A stretch of 64,000 nucleotides of DNA from Chelatococcus sambhunathii (GTDB taxonomy: Bacteria > Pseudomonadota > Alphaproteobacteria > Rhizobiales > Methylopilaceae), in assembly GCA_031316315.1 (NCBI GenBank), contig JADBEO010000011.1:43565-107564 (forward strand), written 5' to 3'. The first letter of the stretch is position 1; each line of letters opens with the position of its first letter. The notes beneath the pieces were generated by a model. It made no database searches. It had not been told where the DNA came from and saw only the letters and a program-made list of their open reading frames with translations. Positions 47,501-58,217 of the stretch are shown in pieces. A program made the translations under genes and the position numbers.

Positions 47501-47607
47501 GTCATCCCGGACGGCCTTCAGGCCGATCCGGGATCGTCCTCAGCATCAAGCGCCCTTTTCTGCACACGATCCCGGCTCGGCGGCATGGGCCGCCGTCCGG
47601 GATGACG
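47501..47607. repeat. Palindromic repeat between ilvB and ilvH
   Basis: GTCATCCCGGACGGCCTTCA at the left mirrors the right end (GGCGGCATGGGCCGCCGTCC then GGGATGAC). It fills the 148-bp gap inside the ilv operon, 24 bp before the ilvH start, so transcripts carry a large hairpin between the two subunit genes. Confidence 0.8.
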
Positions 47608-47631
47608 CTCCTTCCCAACGGAATAACCTCG

Positions 47632-48183
47632 ATGCGCCAACCCACCGGCTCCGCCTACTTCATGGAAGAGCACCATGAACCCGTCGCCCGCCACACGCTG
47701 GCGATCCTGGTCGACAACGAGCCAGGGGTGCTGGCCCGCGTCATCGGCCTGTTCTCAGGCCGCGGCTACAACATCGACAGCCTGACGGTCTCGGAGGTCA
47801 GCCACGAGGCCAACCTGTCGCGCATCACCGTGGTGACGACCGGCCCGGCCGAGGTGATCGACCAGATCAAGACCCAGCTCGACCGGCTCGTCCCGGTGCA
47901 TTCGGTGGTGGACCTCACCCTGACCGGACGCGCGCTCGAGCGCGAGCTTCTGCTCGTGAAGGTGCGCGGCAAGGGCGAGGCGCGCGTCGAGGCGCTCAGC
48001 CTCGCCGACGCCTTCCGCGCCCGCGTGATCGACGCCACCATCGAAAGCTTCGTGTTCGAGATCACCGGCAAGCCGGACAAGCTCGACCAGTTCATCATCC
48101 TCATGAAGCCGCTCGGCCTCGTCGAGGTCGCCCGCACCGGCGTCGCCTCGATCGCGCGTGGGCCGGAGGGGATGGCGGAGTGA
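47632..48183 (+). CDS. ilvH: Acetolactate synthase small subunit
   Basis: 183 residues from MRQPTGSAYFMEEHHEPVAR; an upstream ATG at 47602 lies in the repeat and is not used. The ACT domain begins HTLAILVDNEPGVLARVIGL with GRGYNIDSLTVSEVSHEANL, the valine-feedback site. The C-terminal half (LLLVKVRGKGEARVEALSLA) is the second conserved domain. It activates IlvB and makes it sensitive to valine. Confidence 0.97.
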   Translation: MRQPTGSAYFMEEHHEPVARHTLAILVDNEPGVLARVIGLFSGRGYNIDSLTVSEVSHEANLSRITVVTTGPAEVIDQIKTQLDRLVPVHSVVDLTLTGRALERELLLVKVRGKGEARVEALSLADAFRARVIDATIESFVFEITGKPDKLDQFIILMKPLGLVEVARTGVASIARGPEGMAE

Positions 48184-48192
48184 GGCGCAGTC

Positions 48193-48305
48193 GTCATCGC
48201 CGAGCTTGACCCGGCGATCCAGCGGGCGCGGACGCCACCTTGATAAGGAACGCGGAAACATCCGAGTTCCCTGTGATGGATGCCCGGATCAAGTCCGGGC
48301 ATGAC
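48193..48305. repeat. Palindromic repeat (GAGCTTGACCCGGCG type)
   Basis: GTCATCGCCGAGCTTGACCC at the left and GCCCGGATCAAGTCCGGGCA then TGAC at the right are inverted. Same broad family as the uvrB insert. It separates ilvH from the TetR gene. Confidence 0.8.
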
Positions 48306-48380
48306 GCAGCGGCGGCGGCTCCGGGCAAACGGGCGGGCTTACTGCTTGCAATCCGGCTCGCGGTGGGACATACGACCGAA

Positions 48381-48393
48381 CCGTAACGTACGG
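48381..48393. promoter_or_regulatory. Candidate TetR operator
   Basis: CCGTA-ACG-TACGG is a 5-3-5 inverted repeat, followed by an overlapping GGTACGG copy, 13 bp before the GTG start of the TetR gene. Position suits autorepression. Confidence 0.5.
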
Positions 48394-48405
48394 TACGGAC
48401 GCGGC

Positions 48406-50105
<1,700 letters not shown>

Positions 50106-50129
50106 TCCCGCCAAGGCGACGAAATGCGA

Positions 50130-50156
50130 GGCGCGGCGGGATCTTCCCGCCGCGCC
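50130..50156 (+). terminator. ilvC terminator
   Basis: Perfect 12-bp stem, 50130-50141 (GGCGCGGCGGGA) and 50145-50156, loop TCT, then ATTCTTC. It ends the ilv region 25 bp after ilvC. Confidence 0.85.
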
Positions 50157-50188
50157 ATTCTTCGACGCTGGTCGCCTGCGAATGGGGC

Positions 50189-50310
50189 GTCATCCCGGGC
50201 TTGTTCCGGGATCCATTTCCGCGGCGTCTTTGAAGTCTGCGGCGACGCTTTGTTCGGCGCACGGCGAGTCAATGGGTTCCGACATTCCGCTCCGCTCCAG
50301 CCGGAACGAC
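50189..50310. repeat. Palindromic repeat (CGGGCTTGTTCCGGG type)
   Basis: GTCATCCCGGGCTTGTTCCG then GGATCCATTTCC at the left, and AATGGGTTCCGACATTCC then CCGGAACGAC at the right. A degraded copy of the uvrB-type repeat, between ilvC and the AraC pseudogene. Confidence 0.75.
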
Positions 50311-50327
50311 GGCCGTGCAAAGCGGGC

Positions 50328-50765
50328 TTACCCCGCGGGTTGCGCCCCCTGCGCCCTTAGCTTGTCCGCGTCGCGCATCGGCGGCGCGCCGAACATGCGG
50401 CGGTACTCGCGGGAGAACTGCGAGGGGCTGTCGTAGCCGACCGCGTGGCCGGCCCCCGCCGCATCCGCCGCGCGCGACAGGATCAGCCGCCGCGCCTCCT
50501 GGAGCCGCAGCTGCTTCTGGTACTGTAGCGGGCTCATGGCGGCGATGGTGCGGAATGAGCGTGGAGCGCGGACTGGCTCATGTGCGCCTCCGAACAGACC
50601 TCCGCCATCCGGAACGGCTCGCGGAAGTTGCGCTTGATCCAGCCGATCGCGCGGTTGACCTGACCGAGCGCCCGTCCGCGACAGCGATCTGCCGCAAGGT
50701 CCGGCCAAGGCCTCCGGAAGCGAGCCGATAGACGATCTCGCGCTCGGCGAGCGGCGCCAGCTTCC
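50328..50765 (-). pseudogene. AraC family regulator remnant (two frameshifts)
   Basis: Reading the minus strand, pieces of one AraC protein lie in different frames: [20 protein letters not shown] (near 50,750), [20 protein letters not shown] then [12 protein letters not shown] (near 50,600-50,660), and [20 protein letters not shown] onward to the stop at 50328. Frameshifts fall near 50,667 and 50,555, and the N-terminal ~130 residues are missing. The last helix-turn-helix ([20 protein letters not shown]) is intact. It cannot make a normal protein. Confidence 0.8.
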
Positions 50766-50851
50766 GCTCACGCCGCCGCGATCACGAGAAGTTTCGATGC
50801 GCTTGGCGCGCGGGCGCGGGAAGAGCGGGGCGCCCTCCCGGAACGCGCTTC

Positions 50852-51376
50852 ATGTCCTTCTTCTCTGACATCATCCCGCCGATCCTCGATTTCGTGCGCC
50901 AGCATCAGGCGTGGGCGCCGCTGATCGTATTCGTGCTGGCGTTGCTGGAGTCCATCGTCGGGCTGTCGCTGGTGGTGCCGTCGACGCCGATCTTCGTCGG
51001 CGTGGGCGCGCTGATCGGCGCGAGCGACATCGCGTTCTGGCCGATCTTCGCCGGCGTCGCCTCCGGCGGCTTTGTCGGCGACTGGGCGTCCTACTGGCTC
51101 GGCTTCCACTTCAAGGACAAGGTGATGGAGTGGAAGGCGGTGAAGGCCAAGCCGCAGCTCATCGAGCGAACCAAGGGCTTCGTCGAGAAATGGGGCATGG
51201 CGGCGGTGTTCGTCGGCCGCTTCGTCAGTCCGATCCGCTCCTTCGTGCCGTTCGTCGCCGGCATGTTCCAGATGCCCTTCTGGCTGTTCCAGATCGCCAA
51301 CCTCAGTTCGGCGCTCGCCTGGGCCTATGTGCTGCTCGCGCCGGGCGCCAAGCTGTTGCGCGACTACGTCGGATGA
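50852..51376 (+). CDS. DedA family membrane protein
   Basis: 174 residues, 4-5 hydrophobic segments. The VTT/SNARE-associated core shows LLESIVGLSLVVPSTPIFVG with the re-entrant loop, FVGDWASYWLGFHFKDKVME, then FVGRFVSPIRSFVPFVAGMF with the conserved Arg pair. DedA proteins act in undecaprenyl-phosphate or lipid recycling. It stands alone on its strand, upstream of DUF2853. Confidence 0.92.
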   Translation: MSFFSDIIPPILDFVRQHQAWAPLIVFVLALLESIVGLSLVVPSTPIFVGVGALIGASDIAFWPIFAGVASGGFVGDWASYWLGFHFKDKVMEWKAVKAKPQLIERTKGFVEKWGMAAVFVGRFVSPIRSFVPFVAGMFQMPFWLFQIANLSSALAWAYVLLAPGAKLLRDYVG

Positions 51377-51537
51377 TCCCATGGCCTGTGAATGGCGTCC
51401 GCCCCGGAGCCTGCGCCCGCTTGTGAAATCGCATGAGCGCGGCGTAGATTCGCCGCGCCAAGCGCGTCCGATGAGCGGTGCGCGACAAAAGAAACGTCGG
51501 GGCGTCCCCGCGGCGCACCCGATCATGGGGAAGGCAG

Positions 51538-51852
51538 ATGGCCGATCATCTCGCGGACGTGAAGAAATACGCCAAGAAGCCGGTCAATGAGGCGGCTGTC
51601 GCGGGTCTCGCCAAGACCTACCGTCTGGTGCTGAGCAAGTCGGACACGCAGTACGTCGCATGCTCGGACCCGCAGGAGCGCGAGCGCGTGCGCGAGAACT
51701 TCCTCAAGAAGAAGCTCGGACTGTCGGCCGACGATCTGGACGCCGCGATCGAGGAGACCTGCAAGGCCATGAAGGACGACCGCACCAAGTCGCGGCTGAC
51801 CTTCTACTACCTTCTCGCCGAGCGCTACGGAAAGCTCGACGCCTTCGTCTGA
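51538..51852 (+). CDS. DUF2853 family protein
   Basis: 104 residues from ATG 51538 (GGGGAAGG upstream). MADHLADVKKYAKKPVNEAA, RENFLKKKLGLSADDLDAAI and a last helix with RTKSRLTFYYLLAERYGKLD match DUF2853, a small all-alpha protein of unknown function with a solved compact fold. Cytoplasmic; no operon link is obvious. Confidence 0.9.
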   Translation: MADHLADVKKYAKKPVNEAAVAGLAKTYRLVLSKSDTQYVACSDPQERERVRENFLKKKLGLSADDLDAAIEETCKAMKDDRTKSRLTFYYLLAERYGKLDAFV

Positions 51853-51898
51853 GCTGCGAAGCCGACCGCCGGTGGATGGCCGGCGCGGGATACATCAT

Positions 51899-51938
51899 AA
51901 AGCCCGGCGCGCCCCTTGCCGCGGGCGCGCCTGGCTTT
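51899..51938 (+). terminator. Hairpin between DUF2853 and pdxY
   Basis: AAAGCC + GGCGCGCCC (51899-51914) pair with GGGCGCGCC + GGCTTT (51923-51938), with one mismatch. It ends 12 bp before the pdxY ATG, so it may also affect pdxY translation. Confidence 0.6.
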
Positions 51939-51950
51939 GTCGGACGCGCG

Positions 51951-52799
51951 ATGAACATCCTGTCGATCCAGAGCCACGTGGCCTATGGCCATGTCGGCAA
52001 CTCCTCCGCCGCCTTCCCGCTGCAGCGGCTCGGCCATGAGGTCTGGGCCGTCAACACGGTGCAGTTCTCGAACCATACCGGCTACGGCGCCTGGCGGGGC
52101 GAGGTGTTTTCGGGCGCGGCGGTCACCGAGGTCGTGCAGGGCGTCGAAGAGCGGGGCGCGCTGCCGTCCTGCGACGGCGTGCTGTCGGGCTACATGGGCG
52201 ACGCCGGAATCGGCGAGGCCGTTCTCGACGCCGTGGCTCGGCTGCGGCGGGCCAATCCGGACGCGCTCTACTGCTGCGACCCCGTCATCGGCGATGTCGG
52301 CCGCGGCGTCTTCGTCCGCCCCGGCATCCCGGAATTCATGCGCGACCGCGCGCTGCCGGCCGCCGACGTCATCGTCCCGAACCAGTTCGAGCTCGAGTTC
52401 CTGGCCGGCGCGAGCGTGACGAGCCGCGAGGCCGCCAAGGCGGCGGCATCGGCGCTGCTCGGGAGAGGGCCGCGGGTCGCGCTGGTCACCAGCCTCATCA
52501 CGCCCGAGACGCCGGCCGACGCGATCGAGATGCTGGTCGTCGCACGGGACGGGGCATGGGCGCTCCGGACGCCGCTGCTGCCGGTCTCTGTCAACGGCGC
52601 GGGCGACGCGATCGCGGCGCTGTTCTTCGCCCATCTGCTGGAGACCCGCTCGCCCGCTGAAGCGCTGTCGCGCGCGGCGTCCTCGGTCTACGGCCTGCTG
52701 AAGGCGACGGCCGAAGCGGGATCGCGTGAGATCCTGACCGTCGCGGCGCAGGAGGAGTTCGTGCGGCCGAGCCGCCGGTTCGACGCGGAGCCCGCCTGA
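51951..52799 (+). CDS. pdxY: Pyridoxal kinase
   Basis: 282 residues from MNILSIQSHVAYGHVGNSSA, the usual start of this family. RFK-fold signatures: VNTVQFSNHTGYGAWRGEVF, CDPVIGDVGRGVFV, PNQFELEFLAG and the anion hole VNGAGDAIAALFFAH. It phosphorylates pyridoxal in the PLP salvage pathway. No clear ribosome site is visible; the upstream hairpin is very close. Confidence 0.95.
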   Translation: MNILSIQSHVAYGHVGNSSAAFPLQRLGHEVWAVNTVQFSNHTGYGAWRGEVFSGAAVTEVVQGVEERGALPSCDGVLSGYMGDAGIGEAVLDAVARLRRANPDALYCCDPVIGDVGRGVFVRPGIPEFMRDRALPAADVIVPNQFELEFLAGASVTSREAAKAAASALLGRGPRVALVTSLITPETPADAIEMLVVARDGAWALRTPLLPVSVNGAGDAIAALFFAHLLETRSPAEALSRAASSVYGLLKATAEAGSREILTVAAQEEFVRPSRRFDAEPA

Positions 52800-52802
52800 C
52801 CG

Positions 52803-53522
52803 TCAGTCCTTGACGGCTCGCGCGAAGACGCTGAGGCCGGCGATGCGGTTGCGCCTCATGAACGGAAGCTCCGCCCGGCAGGCGCCCCAGAACAGCGCGT
52901 TCATGACGGGATTGAACCGCCGCATGTCGCTCTTCGGCTCCATGTCGCCGCCAAACGCGCGCTTGGCCATGCGGAACGCGACGGCGGCCGGAAAGACCGC
53001 GCCGTAGAAATAGCTTCCGAATTCGATCCGAAGCCCTGCGTCTACAAGCGTCTTTTCGAGTTGGGGCAGGTCGTAGCGGCGATAGTGCTCGAGGAACACG
53101 TCGTGGCCGCTCCACATCCACTGGAAAGCCGGGACGGTGGCGATCACGCGCGCGCCGGAGGGCAGGCGCTCGACATAGTCGCGGGCGAGACCAACGTCGT
53201 CCGGAACGTGCTCCAGCACGTCCATCATCATGACGAGCGAGACGTCCGAGGCGTCGCCTTCCAGCGCGCGCCGGAACTGGAGCGGACGGCCCGCCACGGT
53301 CTCGTCGGAGTCCGCCGGGTAGCCCGGATCGACGCAGATCGCCTTCTGCGCCCGTCCCGCAGCGAGCAGCGCGCGCGAGAAGAAGCCGGCGCCGGCGCCG
53401 ACGTCGAGCGCGACGCCCGCGGGGAGATCCTCGGTCGCCTTCAGGAGCGCGGCGAGCTTGGCGCGGTAGTACCAGTGCTCGTGCACCCGGTCCCCGAGCA
53501 GGGCTTCTTCCTTGAGGTCCAT
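52803..53522 (-). CDS. Class I SAM-dependent methyltransferase
   Basis: 239 residues. SAM site ALDVGAGAGFFSRALLAAG (motif I, ~38-56), DPGYPADSDE, and MMDVLEHVPDDVGLARDYVE (motif for acid loop), then VPAFQWMWSGHDVFLEHYRR. The last ~50 residues contain one hydrophobic helix (AVFPAAVAFRMAKRA). It is divergent from the glycan cassette that follows, so its substrate may be a polyprenyl-linked or glycan intermediate; that is inference. Confidence 0.87.
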   Translation of the reverse strand: MDLKEEALLGDRVHEHWYYRAKLAALLKATEDLPAGVALDVGAGAGFFSRALLAAGRAQKAICVDPGYPADSDETVAGRPLQFRRALEGDASDVSLVMMMDVLEHVPDDVGLARDYVERLPSGARVIATVPAFQWMWSGHDVFLEHYRRYDLPQLEKTLVDAGLRIEFGSYFYGAVFPAAVAFRMAKRAFGGDMEPKSDMRRFNPVMNALFWGACRAELPFMRRNRIAGLSVFARAVKD

Positions 53523-53670
53523 CGCGGCGTCCGGGTTCGCATCGTGCGCAGAGGCTCTTTATCGCCGCGCCGTGGTTAAGGAAGCCGCTACCGGCCGCCT
53601 CCACGGTCCCCTTAGGGCCGCGTTAATGGCGTCCGGAGCAGGGTGTCGCATCCCTTCCGCCGAGGCGCGC

Positions 53671-54657
53671 ATGAGCGGCGAAACCATCAGCTTCGTCCTG
53701 CCGGTCTACAACGAGGAAGCGGTGCTGCCGCTCCTCATTGCCCGGATGAAAGACCTGATCGCGAAGCTCGACGCCGAGGTCGAGGTCATCTTCGTCGACG
53801 ACGGCAGCACGGATTCGAGCGGCGTCTTCCTGTCCCAGCTCGCCAAGTCCGACCCCGCCTTCCGCTACGTCGCGCTGTCGCGCAACTTCGGCCAGCAGGC
53901 GGCGATGACCGCGGGGCTCGAAGCCGCGCGCGGCGACGCCGTCATCCTGATGGACGCCGATCTGCAGGACCCGCCGCATGTCGCGCTCGACCTCGTCGCC
54001 AAGTGGCGCGAGGGCTACGAGGTGGTCTACGCCCGCCGCATCAAGCGCGACGGCGAGACCATCGTGAAGAAGGTCACGTCCAGCCTGTTTTACCGGCTGA
54101 TCGGCCATGTCTCCTCGATCGAGATCCCGCGCGACGTCGGCGATTTCCGGCTGGTGGATCGCGCCGCGCTCGACGCCTTCCTCGCCATGCCGGAGCAGAA
54201 CCGCTTCGTGCGCGGCATGCTCGCCTGGGTCGGCTTCCGCCAGACGGCCGTGCCCTACCACCGCGAGGCGCGCGCGGCCGGCAAGACCCAGTACAACTAC
54301 CGCAAGCTCGCGAAGCTCGCGGGCAGCGCGCTGGTGAGTTTCTCCGACGTTCCGCTCCGCGTCGCGCTCTGGGTCGGCGCCGCCGTCTCGGTCGTCGCGA
54401 TGATGTTCGGCCTCTACGTCATCGCGCTCGGCCTGTTCTGGCGCGAGAACATGGTCGAGGGCTGGGCCTCCACCATGGTCGTCGTGTCGTTCCTGTCGGG
54501 CGTCAATCTGCTGATGACGGGCGTCGTGGGCGTCTATGTCGGCCGCATCTACGCCGAGGCCAAGAAGCGGCCGCTGTTCATCGTCGCCCGCAAGGTCGGC
54601 TTCGACCGCGCCGAGGCGACGCAGGATCGGTCGGTCCCGCTCCGCTCCGCCTCGTGA
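53671..54657 (+). CDS. Polyprenyl-phosphate glycosyltransferase (GT2, GtrB/DPM-like)
   Basis: 328 residues from ATG 53671. GT2 core: SFVLPVYNEEAVLPLLIARM, VIFVDDGSTDSSG and LMDADLQDPPHVALDLVAKW (DxD-type), then DVGDFRLVDRAALDAFLAMP and FVRGMLAWVGFRQTAVPYHR. Two C-terminal membrane helices (WVGAAVSVVAMMFGLYVIAL and VSFLSGVNLLMTGVVGVYVG) anchor it. It transfers a sugar from an NDP donor to polyprenyl phosphate, as in GtrB/ArnC. First gene of the cassette. Confidence 0.93.
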   Translation: MSGETISFVLPVYNEEAVLPLLIARMKDLIAKLDAEVEVIFVDDGSTDSSGVFLSQLAKSDPAFRYVALSRNFGQQAAMTAGLEAARGDAVILMDADLQDPPHVALDLVAKWREGYEVVYARRIKRDGETIVKKVTSSLFYRLIGHVSSIEIPRDVGDFRLVDRAALDAFLAMPEQNRFVRGMLAWVGFRQTAVPYHREARAAGKTQYNYRKLAKLAGSALVSFSDVPLRVALWVGAAVSVVAMMFGLYVIALGLFWRENMVEGWASTMVVVSFLSGVNLLMTGVVGVYVGRIYAEAKKRPLFIVARKVGFDRAEATQDRSVPLRSAS

Positions 54658-54676
54658 CTTCGGGAGCGGGCGTGCG

Positions 54677-55093
54677 ATGACCAGCCTCGCCGGATCGCCG
54701 CTCGCCGGCAAGCTCGGCCGCTTCGCCTCGGTCGGCGTCGTCGCGACGCTTCTCTATGCAGGCCTCGGCCTCGTCTTCGCCCACGGCTTCGGCCTCGCGC
54801 CGATGGTCACGACGGTCGTGGCCTATGCGCTGGCCGCGGTCTTCTCCTACACGGCGCATCGCAGCGTCACCTTCCGCAGCGACCGGACGCACGCCGTCGC
54901 GGTTCCGCGCTTCGCCGTCGCGACCGCCTGCGGCTTCGGGCTGGCCGCCCTGCTGACGCTCACCGTCGAGCGCCTCGGACTGCCTTATGCGGTCGGTGTC
55001 GGGGCGACCTGCCTCGCCGTCCCTGTCTTCAACTTCGTCGTGCTGGACCGGCTGGTCTTCGCATCGACCTCGCAGCGCGGGAGCGCCTCATGA
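54677..55093 (+). CDS. GtrA-like flippase
   Basis: 138 residues, four hydrophobic helices. FASVGVVATLLYAGLGLVFA, YALAAVFSYTAHRSVTFRSD (the conserved Asn/His-x-F turn) and VPVFNFVVLDRLVF are typical of GtrA, thought to flip polyprenyl-linked sugars to the periplasm. It starts 19 bp after the GT2 gene and overlaps the next gene by four bases. Confidence 0.9.
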   Translation: MTSLAGSPLAGKLGRFASVGVVATLLYAGLGLVFAHGFGLAPMVTTVVAYALAAVFSYTAHRSVTFRSDRTHAVAVPRFAVATACGFGLAALLTLTVERLGLPYAVGVGATCLAVPVFNFVVLDRLVFASTSQRGSAS

Positions 55094-56670
55094 GCATGAC
55101 CTCGGCGGCTGCGCCTGTCTCGCGCCCGGGCGTCTCGGCGCTGCGCGGTCCCGCGATCGTCGCGGCGATCGCGCTCGCGGCCGCCTACCTCCACCTCAAC
55201 TGGGCGATCACCTCTGACACGTCCTGGCTGATCACGGCCTGCGAGCGGATGCTCGGCGGCGCCAAGCTCTATTCGGAGATCGCCGAGCCGAACCCGCCGA
55301 TGTCGCTCTGGCTCTATATGCCCTGGGTCTGGCTCGCGCCGCGGATCGGCCTCACGCCCGAAACCCTGATCGTGCTCGCGACGATCGGCGCCTGCCTCGG
55401 CTCGATCGCCATCGCGCAGCGCATCCTGTCGGACGCCGGGCTGATCGAGAGCGCGGAGCGCTGGTACGTCGTCGCCGCCTTCGCGCTGATCCTGATGCCG
55501 ATGATGCATTTCACGCAGCGCGACCAGTTCGCCGTCGCCTTCGCGCTGCCGATGCTCGCCGCCTATGCGGTCCGCGCCGATGGACGTGCGCTCAGGCTGC
55601 CGTGGAACGTGATCGCCGGGCTCAGCGGCGGCCTCGTGATGGCGATCAAGCCCCACTTCGCGCTCGCCTTCCTTCTCCCGGCGCTGGTCGCCGCGGCGAC
55701 GCGCCGGTCGTGGCGGCCGCTGCTCGCGAGCGAGAACGTCATCGCGGCCGTCGTGGTCGCGCTCTACGCCGACGCCGTCGTCGCGTTCCATCCCCAATTC
55801 CTGACCGACATGCTGCCGGTCGCGACCGCGATCTATGTGCCGAACCGGATGGACTGGTCGGAGCTCATGACCCGGCAGAGCGTCATGCTGGCGGGCTTCT
55901 GCCTGCTGGGATGGCTGATCCGGGACGGCCTGCCGCGCGGGCCGCTGGCGCGCGTGCTGCTGGCCGGCGCCGCGGGCTTCTTCGGCGCCTACCTCGTGCA
56001 GGGCCGGGGTTTTGAATACCACATGACGCCGGCCCTGACGCTCATCGTCATCGGTTTCGGCCTGTCGCTGACCTCGCCGGTCCCGGCTGACGGTCCCCTC
56101 CTGCGGAAGGTCGCGGGCGCAGGCGTCGCGCTTCTCGCCGCCTGCTGGATCGCGCTCGGCTCGACGGTCGTCGTCATGAACCGGTCCAAGGACGAGATCC
56201 CCTTCATGTATCCCCTGCAGGCGAAACTCGCGCCGCTCGGGCAAGGCCTCAAGCTCGCGGCGCTGTCGAGCCACATCGTCCTGGTTCATCCGCTGCACCG
56301 GCTGATCGGCGCGGAGTCGATCAACCGCGGCCCGATGCTCTGGATCGCCGGCAACGCCTACAAGCTCTGCTCAGGGGACGTCAGCGCCGAGCGCCGGAAG
56401 GATTGCGATAACGCGATCGCCCGCGAACGGACCATGCTGCGCGAGGACCTGGAACGTACGCGGCCGGACGTCGTGCTCGTCTCGCGCGGCAAGCGCGACT
56501 GGCTCGCCTGGGCCCGCGAGGACGCCGCGACGGCGGCGCTGCTCGACGGCTACCGGTCCTACACGACGCTGAAGGGCGAAGGCTACGACATCGACGTCCT
56601 GCTGAGCCCCGAGCGCCTGCGCGACGCCCCGCCGCCCGTCGCCGAACCGGTCGGCAAGCCGGCGCCGTGA
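55090..56670 (+). CDS. GT-C-like polytopic glycosyltransferase, copy 1
   Basis: 526 residues with ~10 membrane helices. Early loop LNWAITSDTSWLITACERML and AEPNPPMSLWLYMPWVWLAP carries acidic residues typical of GT-C (PMT/ArnT-like) transferases. Later AIKPHFALAFLLPALVAA, HPQFLTDMLPV and a soluble C-terminal region with DVVLVSRGKRDWLAWARED. It is paralogous to the next gene. It probably uses a polyprenyl-linked sugar made by the GT2 enzyme; the acceptor is unknown. Confidence 0.8.
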   Translation: MSMTSAAAPVSRPGVSALRGPAIVAAIALAAAYLHLNWAITSDTSWLITACERMLGGAKLYSEIAEPNPPMSLWLYMPWVWLAPRIGLTPETLIVLATIGACLGSIAIAQRILSDAGLIESAERWYVVAAFALILMPMMHFTQRDQFAVAFALPMLAAYAVRADGRALRLPWNVIAGLSGGLVMAIKPHFALAFLLPALVAAATRRSWRPLLASENVIAAVVVALYADAVVAFHPQFLTDMLPVATAIYVPNRMDWSELMTRQSVMLAGFCLLGWLIRDGLPRGPLARVLLAGAAGFFGAYLVQGRGFEYHMTPALTLIVIGFGLSLTSPVPADGPLLRKVAGAGVALLAACWIALGSTVVVMNRSKDEIPFMYPLQAKLAPLGQGLKLAALSSHIVLVHPLHRLIGAESINRGPMLWIAGNAYKLCSGDVSAERRKDCDNAIARERTMLREDLERTRPDVVLVSRGKRDWLAWAREDAATAALLDGYRSYTTLKGEGYDIDVLLSPERLRDAPPPVAEPVGKPAP

Positions 56671-58217
56671 TCGCCGACGGCGCGCTCGCTTCCCCGACTT
56701 CAACGCGGAGCGCCGGCCTCGCGCCCGCGCTCGTCGCCGTCTTCGTGGTCGCCGCCGCCGCGATCCATCTGAACTGGCCTCCGCCGAGCGACGTCTCCTG
56801 GTTGCTGACAGTCTGCGACCGCATGCTCGCCGGCCAGCGGCTCTACGCCGACATCGCCGAAACCAATCCGCCGATGACGATCTGGCTCTACCTGCCGCTC
56901 GCCTGGCTCGCCGGAAAGCTCGGCGTCAGCGCCGAGACGGTGGTGGTCGTCGCGATGATCGGGGTCTGCATCGCGTCGATCGCGCTGGCCGATCGGATCC
57001 TCGACGCGCTCCCATCGCGGCCGGGCCGGGCGGCATGGTGGATCGTCGCGACCTTCGCTCTCGTCGCGGCGCCGGTCTACACATTCGCCCAGAAGGAGCA
57101 TTTCGCCGCCGCCTTCGTGCTGCCGGTTCTGGCCGCTGTCGCGGCCCGCGCGGCCGGCGGTCGCATTCCACTCTGGACGGCTGTCGCGGCGGGTCTGTGC
57201 GCCGGACTGACCGTCGCGATCAAGCCGCACTTCGCGCTCGCCATCGTCCTGCCGGTCGCCGCCGCCTGCGCGGCCGCCCGGTCGCTGCGCCCGGCGCTCG
57301 CGCCCGAATGCCTGTTCGGCGCGCTGGCCTTCGCGCTCTACACCGGGGCCGCGCTGCTCGCTCACCCGGAGTTCCTGACCGACATGCTGCCGGTCGTCTC
57401 GGAGGTCTACGCGCCTTACCGGATGCCATTCGGCACGGTGCTGGCGACGCCGTTCCTCCTGGTCTGCGCGATCTGCCTCGCCGCATGGGCGCTCCGGACG
57501 GATATTCTTCGCCGGCCGCTCGACCGGACGCTGCTCGCCGCTTTCGTCGGTTTCTTCATCGCCTATGTCGTGCAAGGGCGCGGCTGGCCGTACCACCTCA
57601 TGCCGGCCATGACGCTCGCGATCATCGGCTTCGGCCTGTCGCTCGCACGACAGTCGGCCGCGATCGGACTGAGGTCGTCGGCCGCCGCCGTACTGAGCAT
57701 CGCCGCAGGCCTCGCAGTCGCCGCGTCGATCTCCGTCACGGCTCTGGAGCGGTGGAGCGGCGAGCTCGCCTATGAGCGCGCGGCGGAGGCCGCGCTCTCG
57801 CCGCTCGGCCGGGGCCTCAGGATCGCGTTGCTCTCCCCGGACCTGACGATCGGAACGCCGCTGCATCGGATGATCGGCGCGACGCTGGTCAATCCCGGCC
57901 CCTCGATCTGGGTCGCCGGCCATGCGCTCGGGCTACTGCACTGGCGCCCCGACGATCCCGCCGCCGCGCGCTGGCGCGAGATCGCTGTGCTCGACCGCGC
58001 TGCATGGCTGGACAGGGCGAAGGCGACCCGCCCGGACGTCGTCATCGCGGCCTTCACCGGGCGCGACTGGCTGGCCTGGGCGCGCGAAGACCGAGAAACG
58101 GCCTCGTTCCTCGACGACTATCGCCTGTTCGCGACGGTCGCGGCCGGCGGAGAAAGGGTCCGCATCCTGGCCCGCGCCGATCTCGGCGCACCCTCGACAG
58201 CGCCGGAGGCGCCGTGA
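56667..58217 (+). CDS. GT-C-like polytopic glycosyltransferase, copy 2
   Basis: 516 residues; starts in the ATGA overlap with copy 1. Shared blocks: LNWPPPSDVSWLLTVCDRML, AETNPPMTIWLYLPLAWLAG, AIKPHFALAIVLPVAAAC, HPEFLTDMLPV, VVQGRGWPYHLMPAMTL and FTGRDWLAWARED. Clear tandem duplication with divergence, suggesting two donor or acceptor specificities. The downstream NUDIX-like gene overlaps by the GTGA junction. Confidence 0.8.
   Translation: MIADGALASPTSTRSAGLAPALVAVFVVAAAAIHLNWPPPSDVSWLLTVCDRMLAGQRLYADIAETNPPMTIWLYLPLAWLAGKLGVSAETVVVVAMIGVCIASIALADRILDALPSRPGRAAWWIVATFALVAAPVYTFAQKEHFAAAFVLPVLAAVAARAAGGRIPLWTAVAAGLCAGLTVAIKPHFALAIVLPVAAACAAARSLRPALAPECLFGALAFALYTGAALLAHPEFLTDMLPVVSEVYAPYRMPFGTVLATPFLLVCAICLAAWALRTDILRRPLDRTLLAAFVGFFIAYVVQGRGWPYHLMPAMTLAIIGFGLSLARQSAAIGLRSSAAAVLSIAAGLAVAASISVTALERWSGELAYERAAEAALSPLGRGLRIALLSPDLTIGTPLHRMIGATLVNPGPSIWVAGHALGLLHWRPDDPAAARWREIAVLDRAAWLDRAKATRPDVVIAAFTGRDWLAWAREDRETASFLDDYRLFATVAAGGERVRILARADLGAPSTAPEAP

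Noticed and set aside
47602..47631. Earlier in-frame ATG for ilvH
   Set aside because: It lies within the palindromic repeat; the family starts around MRQPTGSAY.
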